A stretch of DNA of 64,000 bases from Mycobacterium vicinigordonae (lineage in GTDB: Bacteria; Actinomycetota; Actinomycetes; Mycobacteriales; Mycobacteriaceae), in the NCBI RefSeq assembly GCF_013466425.1, contig NZ_CP059165.1, forward strand, positions 5,828,001 through 5,892,000. Reading direction: 5' to 3'. A program made the translations under genes and the position numbers. Positions 38,020 to 49,317 of this stretch are shown here, in pieces. Positions within the stretch are counted from its first letter, which is position 1. Each line of letters begins with the position of its first letter. The notes under the pieces are model-generated. The model did no database searches and was not told the DNA's origin. It was given only the letters and a program-made list of their open reading frames with translations.

Positions 38020-38837
38020 GCGCGCCACGCCCTCGATGCCGGGTCGAACCAGTCGCGCAGCGCATCACCCATCATCATGAACGCCAGCACCGTGATTGCC
38101 AGTGCGCCAGCGGGATAAAACAGGATGGGTGAACCGGCCCGCAACCGCATCTGCGCCACATTGATGTCCCCGCCCCACGACACCACCGATGTCGGCAACC
38201 CGACTCCCAGGTAGGACAGCGTGGCCTCGGTGACGATGAAGACGCCCAGCAGGATGGTGGCCACCGCGATCACCGGACCGATCGCATTTGGTATCGCATG
38301 CTGCAACAGCGTCTGAAATCTGCTCTGCCCAAGGGCCTTGGCCGCCAGCACGTAGTCACGGGAGCGCACCTCCAGCACCGAGCTCCGCGCGATCCGGGCC
38401 ACCTGCGGCCAGCCGAACAGGGCCAGTATGGCGATCACGGTCCACACCGTGCGGTGATGCAGGACTTGCGTCAAGACGATTGCGGCCAGGAGCAGCGGCA
38501 GCGCGAAGAAGACGTCGGCGACCCGCGACACCAGCGCGTCCACCCAGCCACCGTAGAAGCCGGCCAGGGCGCCGAGCGCACCTCCGACCACGAACACCAA
38601 CAGCGTCGCACCCAGTCCGGTCATTACCGATGCGCGTGCCCCGTAGACGGTGCGCGCGTAGATGTCGTGGCCCTGCAGGTCGGTGCCGAACCAGTGCGCC
38701 GCCGACGGCGAAAGCAGGCTCTGGGCCGGGTCGGCGTAGCCCGGATTCGCCCCGGTGAACAGCGTCGGGAACGCCGCGACCAGGAGGATCAGCACGATCA
38801 GCAACGAAGCGATGACGAACTTCGGGCGCCTATACAT
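38016..38837 (-). CDS. dppC: dipeptide ABC transporter permease
   Basis: The 273-residue permease has an N-terminal helix followed by HWFGTDLQGHDIYARTVYGA, the DppC/OppC signature, five further helices and the EAA loop (LEVRSRDYVLAAKALGQS) that contacts the ATPase. It overlaps dppB by eight bases and dppD by four. It corresponds to Rv3664c. Confidence 0.95.
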   Translation of the reverse strand: MYRRPKFVIASLLIVLILLVAAFPTLFTGANPGYADPAQSLLSPSAAHWFGTDLQGHDIYARTVYGARASVMTGLGATLLVFVVGGALGALAGFYGGWVDALVSRVADVFFALPLLLAAIVLTQVLHHRTVWTVIAILALFGWPQVARIARSSVLEVRSRDYVLAAKALGQSRFQTLLQHAIPNAIGPVIAVATILLGVFIVTEATLSYLGVGLPTSVVSWGGDINVAQMRLRAGSPILFYPAGALAITVLAFMMMGDALRDWFDPASRAWRA

Positions 38838-39756
38838 AGCGGATCCGGGGGTCCAGTGCCGCGTACAGCAGGTCCACCAGCAGGTTGCTGAGCAGGTAGA
38901 TCAGCACCAGCACCGTTACGATCGACACCACTGTGGGCGCCTCCTGCCGGGTGACCGCCTGGTACAGCACACCCCCGACGCCGTGGATATTGAAGATCCC
39001 TTCGGTGACGATCGCCCCGCCCATCAGCGCTCCCAGGTCCGCCCCGAGGAAGGTCACCACCGGGATCAGCGAGTTGCGCAGGATGTGCACCGTTACCACC
39101 CGGGATCGCGACAACCCTTTGGCGGTGGCGGTGCGGACATAGTCGGCATGGGCGTTGGCGGCCACCGCGGAGCGAGTCAATCGCACCACGTACGCGAATG
39201 ACACCGATCCCAACACGATTCCGGGCAGCAGCAGCCGGTCGAAGCTGGCCTGCCCTCCGACGGTGACCGGCGCCCACCCCAGCCGCACCCCGAACACGAA
39301 CTGCGCCAGGAAGCCCAGCACGAAGATCGGGATCGCGATGATGATCAGCCCGGTGACCAAGACCGTGGCGTCGAAGTAGCCTCCCTGACGTAGCCCGGCA
39401 ATCACCCCGAACCCGATGCCCAGCACCGCCTCTATCACCAGCGCGATCAACGCGAGCCGGAAGGTCACCGGAAAAGCGTGCGCTAGAACTGCTTTCACGG
39501 GAAGACCGGAATATGCGCGACCCAGGTCGCCCCGCAGCAGGCCACCGAGATAGCGCAGGTACTGCACCAGAAACGGGTCGTTGAGGTGGTACTGCGCACG
39601 CAGTTGCGCGGCTACCGCGGGGCTCAGTGGCCGGTCTCCGGCGATTGCCGCCACGGGGTCACCGGGCAGCAGGAACACCATGCCGTAGATCAACAGCGTG
39701 GCGCCCAGAAATACCGGCACCATGACGGCGAGGCGGCGCAGCACATACCAGCCCAT
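38830..39756 (-). CDS. dppB: dipeptide ABC transporter permease
   Basis: The 308-residue permease starts MGWYVLRRLAVMVPVFLGAT, typical of DppB/OppB, and has six membrane helices. The EAA loop ANAHADYVRTATAKGLSRSR lies near residue 200. It overlaps dppC and starts one base after the dppA stop region. It corresponds to Rv3665c. Confidence 0.95.
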   Translation of the reverse strand: MGWYVLRRLAVMVPVFLGATLLIYGMVFLLPGDPVAAIAGDRPLSPAVAAQLRAQYHLNDPFLVQYLRYLGGLLRGDLGRAYSGLPVKAVLAHAFPVTFRLALIALVIEAVLGIGFGVIAGLRQGGYFDATVLVTGLIIIAIPIFVLGFLAQFVFGVRLGWAPVTVGGQASFDRLLLPGIVLGSVSFAYVVRLTRSAVAANAHADYVRTATAKGLSRSRVVTVHILRNSLIPVVTFLGADLGALMGGAIVTEGIFNIHGVGGVLYQAVTRQEAPTVVSIVTVLVLIYLLSNLLVDLLYAALDPRIRYV

Positions 39757-39757
39757 C

Positions 39758-41374
39758 TCAACCCTTCAGGATGTTCTCGTAGTCGGGCAGCCCGTTCCAG
39801 GTCGGCGTGACGTTGCTGACCTGGTTCGACCATCCGGTGACACTGCTGTAGTACCACAACGGCACGCTCGGCATGTCGCGCAACAGGATTCGCTGTGCTT
39901 TATTAATCAGCACGTCCGCTGCCGGAAGATTGGGCGCTGCCTCGGCCGCCGCCAACGCGGCGTCGAACTCCCGGCTGGAGTAGCCGACGTCGTTGGATCC
40001 CGCTCCGGTGGCGTACAGCGGGGCGAGGAACTCGATCATCGATGGGTAGTCACCGATCCAGCCGGCCCGGAAAGCAGTGTTGATGGTGCGGTTGGCGACT
40101 TGGGTGCGAAAGCCCGCGAAGGTGGGATAAGGTGCGCCGGCCGCGTCGATGCCCAGTACGTTCTTGATGCTGTTGGCCACCGCGTCCACCCACTCCTGGT
40201 GGCCGCTGTCGGCGTTGTAGGCGATGGCGTACTGACCGCTCCACGGCGAGATCGCGTTGGCTTGTGCCCAAAGTTGACGGGCCCGTTCGGGATTGAAGTC
40301 CAAGGCATCATTGCCCGGGATGTTCGGATCGTACCCGGGCAGCGAACTCGATGTGAAATCCCGTGCTGGGCTGCGGGTTCCGTTGAAGATCTGTTGACAG
40401 ATCTGCGGGCGGTTGATGGCGGCCGACAACGCTAGCCTGCGCAGCCGGCCTTCCTCTCCACCGAAATGCGGCAACCGCAATGGCGTGTCCAGCGACTGAC
40501 TGACGGCCACCGGGTCTTTGACCCAGTTGCTTCCCAGGTCGCGCGCATAAATGGTCAGGGCGCTGGACGGAATCGTGTCCAGCACGTCGAGATTGCCGGA
40601 CAGTAGGTCGGAGTAGGCGGTTTCGAGATTGCCGTAGAACTCGAACCGCAGGCCTTTGTTGCGGGGCTTCCGGTTGCCGTGGTAGTCGGGGTTGGGTCTC
40701 AGGTCGATCCGGACGTTGTGCTCCCAGGCCGGCCCGTCGGAGCTGTCGGCAAGCCGGTAGGGGCCGTTGCCGATCGGGTGCTGTCCGAACGCGGACAAAT
40801 CCCGAAATGCCGAGGGCGGCAACGGGTAGAACGCGCTGTGCCCCAGGCTCAGTACGAAGTCCACTGTCGGTGCCCGCAATCGCACCGTGAACTCGAGATC
40901 GCCGAGCACATGCAAACCCGACATGGTGGTCGGACGTCCTGGGCCCGCGGGGCCGGCCACATCGTCGAAACCCGCTATCGGGCTGAAAAACTGTTGCTGC
41001 AGTTGGGCATTGGCGCTTGACGCCCCGTAATTCCAGGCGTCGACGAACGAGTGCGCAGTCACCGGGGACCCGTCGGTGAATGTCCAGCCTGGTTTGAGCA
41101 CGACCCGGTAATTGACGTTATCGGCGGTCGCCACGGATTCGGCAACCTCCGGAGTCGGCCGGCCGGCGGCGTCATACGACATCAAGCCGGCGAACAGCCG
41201 GTCGATGATGCGACCGCCGTTGCTGTCGTTGGTGCCGGTCGGGATCAGCGGGTTGGGGGGCTCCGCGCTGTTGACGACCACCAGGTCGGGTGTCAGCACA
41301 CCGCCGCCGCAGCCGCAGAGGCAACCGGCCAGCATGGCGGCCACCAGCAGGACGGCCTGCATCCTCCGACGCAT
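39758..41374 (-). CDS. dppA: periplasmic dipeptide-binding lipoprotein
   Basis: The 538-residue SBP family 5 protein starts MRRRMQAVLLVAAMLAGC. The lipobox LAGC gives lipidated Cys18, so the protein is anchored outside the membrane. GNGPYRL, VDAWNYG and VPLWYY blocks fit peptide/heme-binding SBPs. The frame is open upstream to 41500 but that part overlaps the divergent acs promoter region and lacks a signal peptide. It is the first gene of the dppABCD operon and delivers substrate to DppBCD. It corresponds to Rv3666c. Confidence 0.92.
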   Translation of the reverse strand: MRRRMQAVLLVAAMLAGCLCGCGGGVLTPDLVVVNSAEPPNPLIPTGTNDSNGGRIIDRLFAGLMSYDAAGRPTPEVAESVATADNVNYRVVLKPGWTFTDGSPVTAHSFVDAWNYGASSANAQLQQQFFSPIAGFDDVAGPAGPGRPTTMSGLHVLGDLEFTVRLRAPTVDFVLSLGHSAFYPLPPSAFRDLSAFGQHPIGNGPYRLADSSDGPAWEHNVRIDLRPNPDYHGNRKPRNKGLRFEFYGNLETAYSDLLSGNLDVLDTIPSSALTIYARDLGSNWVKDPVAVSQSLDTPLRLPHFGGEEGRLRRLALSAAINRPQICQQIFNGTRSPARDFTSSSLPGYDPNIPGNDALDFNPERARQLWAQANAISPWSGQYAIAYNADSGHQEWVDAVANSIKNVLGIDAAGAPYPTFAGFRTQVANRTINTAFRAGWIGDYPSMIEFLAPLYATGAGSNDVGYSSREFDAALAAAEAAPNLPAADVLINKAQRILLRDMPSVPLWYYSSVTGWSNQVSNVTPTWNGLPDYENILKG

Positions 41375-41489
41375 AACAGCGACCTTAAGGGGTGCGCACG
41401 CGCAGCCTGGTCGCGCCGGAAGATGTACGCCAGATGACCAGCTACTGAAGGCTGACCGCCGATGCTGGCGCGGTATTACGCTCGCACCC

Positions 41490-43442
41490 GTGACCACCAC
41501 CGATCCCGAACACCCCGCGTCCTACCCGCCTCCGACGCAATTCACCGCACAAGCCAACGCTCAGGCGAGGCTCTACGAGCAGGCCGAGCAGGACCGGTTG
41601 GCGTTCTGGGCCGAGCAGGCCGACCGGCTGACCTGGGATACTCCGTATTCGCAGGTGCTGGACTGGTCGGACGCGCCGTTCGCCAAGTGGTTCGTCGGCG
41701 GCAAACTCAACGTCGCCTACAACTGCGTGGACCGCCACGTCGAGGCCGGCAACGGGAATCGGGTCGCCATCCACTGGGTGGGTGAACCCGAGGGCCACGA
41801 ACGCACGCTGACCTACGCGGACCTGCAGCGGGAAGTGTCCAAGGCGGCCAACGCGATCAGCGATCTCGGCCTGGTGGCCGGCGACCGAGTGGCCATCTAT
41901 CTTCCGCTCATTCCCGAAGCCGTGATCGCGATGCTGGCCTGCGCGCGGCTGGGCATCATGCACACCGTGGTGTTCGGCGGCTTCACCGCGCACGCGTTGC
42001 AAGCCCGGATCGCCGACGCGCAAGCCAAGCTGCTAATCACCGCCGACGGCCAGTTCCGCCGCGGCCACCCAGCTCCTCTCAAAGAGGCCGCCGATGAGGC
42101 GGTCTCGGTCGACGGCAGTCCCGTCGAAAACGTTATCGTGGTGCGGCGCACCGGAATAGACGTGGCATGGAACGACGACCGCGACCTGTGGTGGCACCAG
42201 GTGGTCGACAAAGCGTCACACGAGCACACGCCGGAGGCGTTCGACGCCGAGCAACCTCTGTTCCTGCTGTACACCTCGGGCACCACCGGAACTCCCAAAG
42301 GCATCGTGCACACCAGCGGCGGTTACCTGACCCAGTGCGCGTACACCATGCACGCCATCTTCGACGTCAAACCGGACAGCGACGTGTTCTGGTGCACGGC
42401 CGACATCGGCTGGGTTACCGGGCACACGTACGGCGTCTACGGACCGCTGTCCAATGGCGTCACCGAGGTGCTGTACGAGGGCACCCCCAACACACCCAGC
42501 GAGCACCGACACTTCGAAATCATCGAAAGCTACGGCGTCACAATCTATTACACCGCTCCCACGCTGATCCGCACGTTCATGAAATGGGGCCGGGAGATCC
42601 CCGACGCGCACGACCTGTCTAGCATCCGGCTACTGGGTTCGGTCGGCGAGATCATCAACCCGGAGGCCTGGCGTTGGTACCGCGACGTCATCGGCGGTGG
42701 CCGCGTGCCCGTCGTCGACACCTGGTGGCAGACCGAAACCGGCGCCGCGATGATCTCCCCGCTGCCCGGTGTGGCCGCAGCCAAGCCCGGGTCGGCGATG
42801 ACCCCGTTACCCGGCATCTCAGCCAAGATCGTCGACGACCACGGCGAGCCGCTACCGCCCGACGAGGAGGGCGAGACACACGTCACCGGTTACCTCGTCC
42901 TGGATCAGCCGTGGCCGTCGATGCTGCGTGGCATCTGGGGCGACCCGGAGCGGTACCGCAGGACGTATTGGTCCAAGTATCCCGAGCACGGCTACTACTT
43001 CGCCGGCGACGGCGCGCGCTTCGACCCCGACGGCGACATCTGGGTGCTGGGCCGCATCGACGACGTGATGAACATTTCCGGGCATCGCATCTCCACCGCC
43101 GAGGTGGAGTCCGCGCTGGTCGGCCATCCGGGGGTGGCCGAGGCCGCGGTGGTCGGGGTCACCGACGACACGACCGGTCAGGCCATCTGCGCGTTCGTCG
43201 TGTTGCGGGAGAACTACGAGGCCAGCGACGACACTGTCGAGGAACTGCGTTCCGAGGTCTCCCACGAGATCTCACCGATTGCCAAGCCGCGGGAGGTCCA
43301 TGTGGTCCCCGAGCTGCCGAAGACCCGCAGCGGCAAGATCATGCGCCGGTTGTTGCGCGACATCGCCGAGAACCGCGAACTGGGTGACACCTCGACACTG
43401 CTGGATCCCAACGTGTTCGACGCGATCCGCGAGGCCAAGTAG
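41490..43442 (+). CDS. acs: acetyl-CoA synthetase
   Basis: Acs forms acetyl-CoA from acetate, ATP and CoA through acetyl-AMP. The 650-residue ANL enzyme starts at GTG 41490. LLYTSGTTGTPKG binds ATP, WWQTETG is the acyl-binding motif, and GRIDDVMNISGHR is the hinge. The catalytic lysine in KTRSGKIMRR (about residue 616) is the usual target of Gcn5-type acetylation, which in mycobacteria is cAMP-responsive. The open frame upstream of 41490 overlaps dppA and is not coding. Confidence 0.96.
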   Translation: MTTTDPEHPASYPPPTQFTAQANAQARLYEQAEQDRLAFWAEQADRLTWDTPYSQVLDWSDAPFAKWFVGGKLNVAYNCVDRHVEAGNGNRVAIHWVGEPEGHERTLTYADLQREVSKAANAISDLGLVAGDRVAIYLPLIPEAVIAMLACARLGIMHTVVFGGFTAHALQARIADAQAKLLITADGQFRRGHPAPLKEAADEAVSVDGSPVENVIVVRRTGIDVAWNDDRDLWWHQVVDKASHEHTPEAFDAEQPLFLLYTSGTTGTPKGIVHTSGGYLTQCAYTMHAIFDVKPDSDVFWCTADIGWVTGHTYGVYGPLSNGVTEVLYEGTPNTPSEHRHFEIIESYGVTIYYTAPTLIRTFMKWGREIPDAHDLSSIRLLGSVGEIINPEAWRWYRDVIGGGRVPVVDTWWQTETGAAMISPLPGVAAAKPGSAMTPLPGISAKIVDDHGEPLPPDEEGETHVTGYLVLDQPWPSMLRGIWGDPERYRRTYWSKYPEHGYYFAGDGARFDPDGDIWVLGRIDDVMNISGHRISTAEVESALVGHPGVAEAAVVGVTDDTTGQAICAFVVLRENYEASDDTVEELRSEVSHEISPIAKPREVHVVPELPKTRSGKIMRRLLRDIAENRELGDTSTLLDPNVFDAIREAK

Positions 43443-43450
43443 CCCGAGCG

Positions 43451-44155
43451 TCAGGCGATCGGCACGAACCCCGAGCCCGGCCGGTTCTTGGCGACGATGT
43501 CTGCCAGGTCGGCGTTGATCGACATCACCACCGCCGGTGTGTGCAGCGGAATGTACTTGGTGACGCAACTGGGCAGGCTGTCGCTGAAGGCGCCATGGAT
43601 CATCCCGACGAGCATGTTGTCCACCGTCACCGGCGCCCCGGAGTCACCGGGCCCGCCGCAGACCTGCATCAGGATGCTGCCCGGGTCCTGGCCAGGGCCC
43701 CAAGTGACGCCGCACGAGTTACCCGTGGTGCGACCCTGCTTGCAGGCGATCTGACCGGCCGTCGGGTCCGGGCCGATGCCGTTGATGGCGAAGCCGTTCA
43801 GGTTGGCCACCGGGGTCACCCTGGCCGGGTCGAACTTAATCACCGCGTAGTCGAGGCTGTCGTTGCCGGCGACCATGGTGCCCACCTGACCCTGGTTCTC
43901 GGCGCCCTCGGCGGCGACGGGAGCACCCGGGCCGCCGCAGTGCGCCGAGGTGAATCCAATGAGGTCACCACGATTGTCGTGGCCGATCGCGGTCAGGGTG
44001 CACAGCGTGCCGGTGTTGACCACAATGCCCGCGCCGCCTCCCAGCGGCACCTTGTCGTCGGCGTTCGCCGTGCCGGCCGGAGCCAGTAGCAAGCCGAGGA
44101 GCATGGCCACAGCGGCCGCGATGGCGGTTTTTCGGCCGCTAGGCGCCTTCGGCAA
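43451..44155 (-). CDS. secreted chymotrypsin-like serine protease
   Basis: The 234-residue protein begins with a Sec signal peptide (AAAVAMLLGLLLAPAGTANA, cleavage near residue 32). The mature part has a serine-protease triad: His72 in TSAHCGG, Asp102 in SLDYAVIKF and Ser172 in GGPGDSGAPV. Four cysteines can form two disulfides. It should act outside the membrane. The substrate is unknown. It corresponds to Rv3668c and is convergent with acs, eight bases apart. Confidence 0.88.
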   Translation of the reverse strand: MPKAPSGRKTAIAAAVAMLLGLLLAPAGTANADDKVPLGGGAGIVVNTGTLCTLTAIGHDNRGDLIGFTSAHCGGPGAPVAAEGAENQGQVGTMVAGNDSLDYAVIKFDPARVTPVANLNGFAINGIGPDPTAGQIACKQGRTTGNSCGVTWGPGQDPGSILMQVCGGPGDSGAPVTVDNMLVGMIHGAFSDSLPSCVTKYIPLHTPAVVMSINADLADIVAKNRPGSGFVPIA

Positions 44156-44404
44156 AGTAATACTCCCGTCGGGTCATCAGAACATTGGAGAAAGATCGGA
44201 GGCCAGTGCGCCAGTGTAGAGGATCGCCTTGTGCCCTCCGGCGCCGTTTCGACCGGCCGTCGACGCCAGTTCGCGGGTCGATCGAGCCTCGTTCACGGAC
44301 GGTTCGGCTGGCCTCGTCCGGGAACAGATCACATGGCAACATAAACCGCGACGCGGCGCGCCGGTGGGGCGCTGGATGAAGGCGTGCAACGGAGAGGACC
44401 GTCT

Positions 44405-44914
44405 GTGAGCAAACCCGATAAGAACGGTGTGCCCAACACGCTGACCACGATTCCCCTGGCCGACCCCCACGCCAGGGCCGGTGAGCCGTCGGTGGGCGAC
44501 CTGATCAAGGATGCAACCGCGCAGATGTCGACGCTGGTGCGCGCCGAGGTTGAGCTGGCCCGTGCCGAGATCACCCGCGATGTGAAGAAAGGCCTGACCG
44601 GCAGCGTCTTCTTCATCTCCGCGCTGGTGATCCTTTTCTACTCCACCTTCTTCCTGTTCTTCTTCCTGGCCGAGCTCCTCGATACCTGGCTCTGGCGCTG
44701 GGTGGCGTTCCTGATCGTCTTCGCGATCATGGTCGTGGTCACCGCGGTGCTGGCCCTGCTGGGCTTCCTGAAGGTGCGCCGGATCAGGGGGCCGAGCAAG
44801 ACCATCGAGTCGGTAAAGGAATTGCCCGCCGCATTCACGCCGGGGCACGACAAAACGCCGGCGGCCGCGGCGATCACCTCCGACAAGACACCCACCGATC
44901 CGTCGGGTTGGTAG
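44405..44914 (+). CDS. phage-holin superfamily III / DUF1469 membrane protein
   Basis: The 169-residue protein starts at GTG 44405 after GGAGAGGA. The pattern VGDLIKDATAQMSTLVRAEV, then two membrane helices (about 64-86 and 95-120), defines the actinobacterial phage-holin III/DUF1469 group. Cytosolic N- and C-termini are polar. Function is unknown. Its stop is directly followed by the ATG of ephE with no gap, so the two are one operon. It corresponds to Rv3669. Confidence 0.8.
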   Translation: MSKPDKNGVPNTLTTIPLADPHARAGEPSVGDLIKDATAQMSTLVRAEVELARAEITRDVKKGLTGSVFFISALVILFYSTFFLFFFLAELLDTWLWRWVAFLIVFAIMVVVTAVLALLGFLKVRRIRGPSKTIESVKELPAAFTPGHDKTPAAAAITSDKTPTDPSGW

Positions 44915-45871
44915 ATGCCGGCTCCAGATCCGTCGATGGTCCGCATCGACGGGCCCTGGCGTCATCTGGATGTGCACGCCAACGGTATCCGCTTCCACGT
45001 CGTCGAAGCGGTTCCCGACGGTGTGGACGCCGGTGCGCCGGCGACCGCCCGTCCGCTGGTCATCCTGCTGCATGGGTTCGGCTCGTTCTGGTGGTCCTGG
45101 CGCCATCAGTTGCGGGGGTTGAGCGGGGCCCGGGTGGTCGCGGTCGACCTGCGCGGCTACGGCGGCAGCGACAAGCCGCCTCGCGGCTACGACGGCTGGA
45201 CGCTGGCCGGGGACACCGCCGGACTGATCCGCGCGCTGGGGCATTCGTCGGCGACGCTGATCGGCCATGCCGACGGCGGACTGGCCTGCTGGGCCACCGC
45301 GCTGCTGCATTCGCGGCTGGTGCGCGCTATCGCTCTGGTCAGCTCTCCGCACCCGGCCGCGTTGCGCCGGTCCACGCTGACCCGCCGCGATCAGAGCCGC
45401 GCATTGCTGCCGACACTGCTGCGCTACCAGGCGCCGCTGTACCCGGAGCGGCTCCTCACCCGGAACAACGGTGCCGAGATCGAACGCCTGGTGCGCAGCC
45501 GTAGCAGCGCTAAATGGATTGCATCCGAGGACTTTTCACAATCCGTCGGCTACCTGCGCCGGGCTATCCGGATCCCAGGGGCCGCGCACTGCGCGCTGGA
45601 GTATCAGCGCTGGGCGGTGCGCAGCCAGTTGCGCAGTGAGGGCCACCGGTTCATCAAGTCGACGGAGGCGCCGCTCGGTGTGCCGCTACTGCACATTCGC
45701 GGCGACCTCGACCCTTATGTGCGGGCCGCGCCGGTCGAACGGACCCAGCGCTACGCTCCGCACGGCCGGTACATATCTGTGGCCGGCGCAGGGCATTTCA
45801 GTCACGAGGAGGCGCCGCAGGAGATCAACCGGCACCTGGTGCGGTTCCTGGAGCAGCAGCGGGTCAGGTGA
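44915..45871 (+). CDS. ephE: epoxide hydrolase (alpha/beta hydrolase)
   Basis: The 318-residue enzyme has the oxyanion motif HGFG at 53-56, an Asp nucleophile (Asp120) in GHADGG, an acid residue in GDLDPYV (about 264-266) and His294 in GAGHFSHEE. An Asp nucleophile is typical of epoxide hydrolases rather than esterases. The natural epoxide is unknown. The last eight bases overlap the end of marP on the other strand. It corresponds to Rv3670. Confidence 0.88.
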   Translation: MPAPDPSMVRIDGPWRHLDVHANGIRFHVVEAVPDGVDAGAPATARPLVILLHGFGSFWWSWRHQLRGLSGARVVAVDLRGYGGSDKPPRGYDGWTLAGDTAGLIRALGHSSATLIGHADGGLACWATALLHSRLVRAIALVSSPHPAALRRSTLTRRDQSRALLPTLLRYQAPLYPERLLTRNNGAEIERLVRSRSSAKWIASEDFSQSVGYLRRAIRIPGAAHCALEYQRWAVRSQLRSEGHRFIKSTEAPLGVPLLHIRGDLDPYVRAAPVERTQRYAPHGRYISVAGAGHFSHEEAPQEINRHLVRFLEQQRVR

Positions 45872-47057
45872 CGCAGGCCCCGGTGTTGACCTGCTGGGTG
45901 GCGCCCACCTTGGCCAGCTGACTGTTCACTTCCTCCGCGGTCAACACGAAGCCGGTGTCGGCGTCATCGACGGCGGCGCCGAACACCACACCGAGCACAC
46001 GACCGTTGAGGTCGATCAGCGGTCCACCTGAATCACCTTGCTCCACATCGGCTCTGATGGTGTAGACGTCGCGGGTCACCTGTTGTGGGCTGTGGTAGAT
46101 GTCGGGTCCGCTGAGCTTGATGATCTCCCGGATGCGGGCCGGAGTGGCGGTGAAGTTGCCACCGCCCGGGTAACCGAGGACCACCACGTCGGTGCCGGTC
46201 TTGGCCGGGTTCACCGCGAATTCCAGAGGGGCCGACGGTAGCCCCGGCGCGCTGAGGATCGCGATGTCCACCTGCGGGTCGTAGGACACGACCGTGGCGT
46301 TGAAGTCCTTTCCACCGACCTGCAGCGAGACGCTGTTCGATCCTGCCACCACGTGCGCGTTCGTCATCACCCGTTCCGGGGCGATCACGAACCCGGTGCC
46401 CTCCAGAATTTTCTGGCAGCTGGGCGCCAGGCTGCGGATCTTGACGACACTGGGCGCGACGGTGGCGACCACCGGGTTGTTGGCCAGCGCCGGATCCGGT
46501 GAGGCGACCGGGATGATAGGGGTCCGGCTGAACGGCGGCAGAACCGCCGGCAGGCCGGAGATGTTGAGCAGCGCCGAAAGCCGCTTGGGCACGGTCTTCA
46601 ACCAGGTCGGGGCCACCTCGTTGACCTCGGCGAGCACCCGGGAACCCCGCACGGCGGCCGCCAGCTCCGGTTGATCTTTGGACTGAGTCAGCGGTGTCGC
46701 CAACAGCCAGGCCGCGGTCAGCACCACCACCAGCTGCAGCCCCACCCCGATCACCGAATCGACCAGACGCACCGGCCGGTTGCGGATCGCGCCGCGCACG
46801 GCGCGCCCCAGCACCACGCCGGCGACTTCACCGACCACCACCAGGGCCAGGATCACGAACAGGGCGGCAAACAGTTTCGCGCGCGGCGCGGAGATGTGGC
46901 CGACCAGATGCGGCACCAGCAACACCCCGGCCATGCCGCCCAGCACCACCCCAGCGAACGACAGCATGGAACCCAGTGCACCGGAACGCCATCCGGAGAT
47001 CGCGGCAATGAACGCCACCGCCAGGACAGCGATATCCAGCCACTGCGACGGAGTCAT
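45864..47057 (-). CDS. marP: MarP, acid-resistance periplasmic serine protease
   Basis: The 397-residue protein has four N-terminal membrane helices (CvpA-like) and a periplasmic trypsin-like domain. With the ATG at 47057 the triad is His235 (TNAHVVAG), Asp264 (VDIAIL) and Ser343 (QGDSGGPL), identical to the published MarP numbering. MarP keeps the cytosol neutral in acid by activating the peptidoglycan hydrolase RipA. An upstream ATG at 47066 would overlap the Nudix stop as ATGA and is also possible. It corresponds to Rv3671c. Confidence 0.95.
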   Translation of the reverse strand: MTPSQWLDIAVLAVAFIAAISGWRSGALGSMLSFAGVVLGGMAGVLLVPHLVGHISAPRAKLFAALFVILALVVVGEVAGVVLGRAVRGAIRNRPVRLVDSVIGVGLQLVVVLTAAWLLATPLTQSKDQPELAAAVRGSRVLAEVNEVAPTWLKTVPKRLSALLNISGLPAVLPPFSRTPIIPVASPDPALANNPVVATVAPSVVKIRSLAPSCQKILEGTGFVIAPERVMTNAHVVAGSNSVSLQVGGKDFNATVVSYDPQVDIAILSAPGLPSAPLEFAVNPAKTGTDVVVLGYPGGGNFTATPARIREIIKLSGPDIYHSPQQVTRDVYTIRADVEQGDSGGPLIDLNGRVLGVVFGAAVDDADTGFVLTAEEVNSQLAKVGATQQVNTGACVT

Positions 47058-47062
47058 CGTAT

Positions 47063-47818
47063 TCATCGGGAGTCACCCACCAGCACCATGGCGTCGTCCA
47101 ACTCGCGAAGGTCGTCGGTGTCCCAGGGCTTGGACCACCCCGCGACGTCTAGAACCGCGGAGATCACCTGGCCAGTGAAGCCCCACACCAGCATTTGGTT
47201 CAGCAGAAACGCCGGTCCGGCCCAGCGCTTGCCCAACGTGCCGCGGTACACCATTAGCCGATTCTCCGGGTTGATGAACGCCCGCACCGGGACCCGCGCC
47301 ACGATCGCCGTCTCGGCGTTGTTGACGACGGTGACTGGTCCGGGATCGGTCGAATAGGCGAGTACCGGGACGACGTGAAAGTTGGACGGCGCGATGAACG
47401 TCCGTTCCATGGTGGCCAGGGCATGCAGCCTGCTGACGTCAATCCCGGTCTCCTCCCGCGCTTCTCGCAGCGCGGTCGCGACGGGACCCTCGTCGCCGGG
47501 ATCGGAAGCGCCGCCCGGGAAGGCGGCCTGCCCGGCGTGGTGACGCAGCGTGGCGGCCCGCACGGTGAGCAACAGGTCGGCGTCGTCGGGCACCCCGCCC
47601 TCGGCGGGTGCATCCGGCGGCCCGGAGAACAAGACCAGTACCGCGGCGTCGCGGCCTGTGCGGCGCACCGACGAAACCGATCTTGCCGCGGTCACCATGG
47701 CGAGGACATCGGCCGGCAGGCGCCGCCGGTATGCGTCGGGAATCTGATCGATGTTGTCGACGAGCGGCCGCAGCCACGGCGGGCCCACGTCCGGAGTCAG
47801 GGGAATCGCTGCGGTCAC
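47063..47818 (-). CDS. Nudix hydrolase, CoA-pyrophosphatase type
   Basis: The 251-residue protein contains LRHHAGQAAFPGG followed by TALREAREETGI, the UPF0035/CoA variant of the Nudix box that binds Mg2+ through the glutamates. It probably cleaves CoA or a related pyrophosphate to 3',5'-ADP and phosphopantetheine, which is inferred from the family. It lies in a tight minus-strand run nth - Trx-like - Nudix - marP. It corresponds to Rv3672c. Confidence 0.85.
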   Translation of the reverse strand: MTAAIPLTPDVGPPWLRPLVDNIDQIPDAYRRRLPADVLAMVTAARSVSSVRRTGRDAAVLVLFSGPPDAPAEGGVPDDADLLLTVRAATLRHHAGQAAFPGGASDPGDEGPVATALREAREETGIDVSRLHALATMERTFIAPSNFHVVPVLAYSTDPGPVTVVNNAETAIVARVPVRAFINPENRLMVYRGTLGKRWAGPAFLLNQMLVWGFTGQVISAVLDVAGWSKPWDTDDLRELDDAMVLVGDSR

Positions 47819-47831
47819 CGGCGCCTCCCTC

Positions 47832-49273
<1,442 letters not shown>

Positions 49274-49317
49274 CTACGACAGAGTACTGATTTCGTAATC
49301 TCGCTGAGACCTTCGCA

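Noticed and set aside
41375..41500. Upstream extension of dppA
   Set aside because: The lipoprotein signal peptide starts at 41374; the extension has no signal and covers the dppA-acs promoter gap.
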